Assembly: GCA_020629355.1 (NCBI GenBank)
Contig: JAHDDM010000105.1
Location: forward strand, 1 to 5,347
Reading direction: 5' to 3'
Length of the DNA stretch: 5,347 bases
DNA from: Rhodospirillaceae bacterium
Lineage (GTDB): Bacteria; Pseudomonadota; Alphaproteobacteria; JABSOH01
Made by a program: the position numbers and the translations under genes. The stretch's first letter is position 1, and each line of letters begins with the position of its first letter. Positions 3,901 to 5,347 of this stretch are shown one piece after another. The notes beneath the pieces were generated by a model. The model saw only the letters and a program-made list of their open reading frames with translations, searched no databases and was not told the origin of the DNA.

Positions 3901-5347
3901 TTAGTGCTTGTACCTTTTCACTTCCCCGCTTTGGACGCGTGCCAGGTAGCTGTTCATTTCGCGCTTGACCACTGGTGCGAGGAAGTACAGAGCCAGAATA
4001 TTCGGTACGCAAATCAAGAACACCAAAGAGTCCGATATAAGCAGAATTGGGCCAAGTTCGACCATGCAACCAAGGGCGACAAAAGCGCAGAAAATGACTT
4101 TATACAATGTCTGTGTACTCTCACCGAATAAATAAGCCCAACCTTTCAGGCCATAATATGACCAAGAGATCATTGTCGAGAAAGCAAACAACAGAGCCGC
4201 AATCGCTAGTGGATACGGGAACCAGCTAAATTCACGCTCGAAAGCAGATGAAGTCATGGCGACACCCGTTGCTGTACCCGCGAAATTCGGGTCTGCAACC
4301 TGTGCTGTTCCAATGACCAAAGCCGTAATGGTACAGATAACAATTGTATCAATGAATGGCTCAAGCAAAGAGACAAAGCCCTCGGTTACTGGTTCGTTCG
4401 TTCGTACTGCCGAGTGGGCAATGGATGCAGAACCAATACCCGCTTCGTTCGAGAATACCGCACGTTGGAAACCAATAATCATTGCGCCTAATGCTCCACC
4501 TGCAACACCTTCGGCGGTGAATGCTCCTGTAAAGATATTGCTGATTGCTGCTGGAATGTGCTCTCCGTTCAGTATGATCACAATAATCGCAAAAGTGCAG
4601 TACAATATCGCCATCAGGGGGACAATTTTTTCCGTAACAGAAGCAATGGACTTGATACCACCAACGATTACCATAAAGACAATTGCTGCCATGAACAGAC
4701 CAACGAGCCAGCCCATACCATCCAGCATGCCACCAGATACCGTATTAAGCTGGACATATGCTTGGTTAGACTGGAACATGTTTCCAGCACCAAGAGCACC
4801 TAGGAAAATACCGACAGCATAGAATGTGCCCATAAATTTGCCAAGACCACTATGGCCGAGTTCGGTCAAGCCTTGACGCATATAGTACATGGGGCCACCA
4901 GAAACAGAACCGTCGGCATTTTCTTGACGATATTTGACCCCAAGGGTACATTCGACAAATTTTGTCGACATGCCCAAAACGCCAGCCAGAATCATCCAGA
5001 ATGTTGCGCCAGCACCACCGACGGTAACCGCAACCGCGACTCCGCCGATATTACCGATTCCCACCGTACCAGATACCGCAGTTGCCAGTGCCTGAAAATG
5101 CGAAACCTCACCAGTGTCGTTTGGGTTGGCATAATCGCCACGTACCAGTTGAATGGCATGTTTGAAGCCGCGTAGGTTGATGAATCCTGTGTAGAACGAG
5201 AAAAACACCGCACCGATGACCAACCACAGTACGACTAAAGGTAAATTCGCGCCAAAAACCGGAATTGAGACAAAAACAACATCCGATAAGAAAGTAGCAA
5301 AAGGTAGGGTAAGATCATTAATGATCTGATCAACCCCAGCATGAGCA
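3901..5347 (-). CDS. Sodium:alanine symporter family (AGCS) transporter, N-terminus beyond window
   Basis: This inner-membrane sodium-coupled amino-acid importer of the alanine/glycine:cation symporter family shows 481 residues, with about ten hydrophobic membrane segments, reading open to the right edge. Numbering from the first full codon, the family signature region GGAGATFWM is at 110-118, GNMFQSNQAY at 188-197 and FSNEAGIGSASIAHSA at 298-313, followed by LLEPFIDTIVICT; all are core AGCS blocks. A TTG at 5223-5221 could be called as a start, but the 41 residues before it (DQIINDLTLPFATFLS, then IPVFGANLPLVVLWL) look like genuine AGCS N-terminal sequence. The gene therefore starts outside the window. 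The first residues, AHAG, resemble a signal-peptidase site. The C-terminus is short, basic and cytoplasmic-looking (GEVKRYKH). Alanine, glycine or beta-alanine are possible substrates; nearness to the beta-alanine aminotransferase suggests the last, or recovery of L-alanine. Its promoter is not in view. Confidence 0.93.
   Translation of the reverse strand, partial: AHAGVDQIINDLTLPFATFLSDVVFVSIPVFGANLPLVVLWLVIGAVFFSFYTGFINLRGFKHAIQLVRGDYANPNDTGEVSHFQALATAVSGTVGIGNIGGVAVAVTVGGAGATFWMILAGVLGMSTKFVECTLGVKYRQENADGSVSGGPMYYMRQGLTELGHSGLGKFMGTFYAVGIFLGALGAGNMFQSNQAYVQLNTVSGGMLDGMGWLVGLFMAAIVFMVIVGGIKSIASVTEKIVPLMAILYCTFAIIVIILNGEHIPAAISNIFTGAFTAEGVAGGALGAMIIGFQRAVFSNEAGIGSASIAHSAVRTNEPVTEGFVSLLEPFIDTIVICTITALVIGTAQVADPNFAGTATGVAMTSSAFEREFSWFPYPLAIAALLFAFSTMISWSYYGLKGWAYLFGESTQTLYKVIFCAFVALGCMVELGPILLISDSLVFLICVPNILALYFLAPVVKREMNSYLARVQSGEVKRYKH

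Noticed and set aside
4256..4822. 188-residue open frame on the plus strand
   Set aside because: It is antisense to conserved membrane segments of the symporter, its translation resembles no known family, and it lacks a good ribosome binding site. It reflects codon bias on the opposite strand.
5312..5327. 16-bp perfect palindrome containing GATCATTAATGATC
   Set aside because: It lies in the symporter coding frame (DQIINDL) and does not resemble the operator array. A regulatory role is not supported, and a chance AT-rich palindrome with two GATC words is likely.

Overview
The window looks like bacterial, most likely proteobacterial, chromosomal DNA. An alphaproteobacterial source is my best guess, but the sequence alone does not prove it. 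Coding density is very high: there is one 203-bp divergent intergenic region and no gene-free stretch over 300 bases. Base composition is near balanced. I see no tRNA, rRNA, CRISPR array, insertion sequence or other mobile element.

Layout, left to right. Positions 1-1087 (minus) hold the N-terminal 362 residues of a CoA-acylating (methyl)malonate-semialdehyde dehydrogenase (mmsA), cut by the left edge. One base upstream of its start ends a complete class III omega-amino acid:pyruvate aminotransferase (2396-1089, minus; BauA type). Positions 2397-2599 are a divergent control region. Positions 2600-3262 and 3259-3891 (plus) hold two tandem paralogous TetR-family regulators with the RutR-type C-terminal domain, joined by a 4-bp ATGA overlap. 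Convergent with them, with only 9 bp between stop codons, is a sodium:alanine-type (AGCS) symporter (minus, from the right edge to 3901), whose N-terminus lies beyond the window.

The genes fit a catabolic module. The symporter would import a small amino acid. The aminotransferase would pass the omega-amino group of beta-alanine or 3-aminoisobutyrate to pyruvate, giving L-alanine and malonate or methylmalonate semialdehyde. The dehydrogenase would then make acetyl-CoA or propionyl-CoA. These amines are end products of reductive uracil and thymine breakdown, and the regulators resemble RutR, the pyrimidine-responsive regulator of E. coli, so the parts are mutually consistent.

The most interesting signal is in the control region. 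One 16-bp site (2462-2477) matches the E. coli RutR operator TTGACCAnnTGGTCAA at 13 of 14 fixed positions. Further copies of decreasing quality recur at exactly 22-bp steps (starts 2462, 2484, 2506, 2528, 2550). The array runs into a strong sigma70-like promoter (TTGAGA, 16 bp, TATAAT) for the regulator operon. This suggests phased binding of several regulator dimers, possibly of two kinds, controlling both divergent operons.
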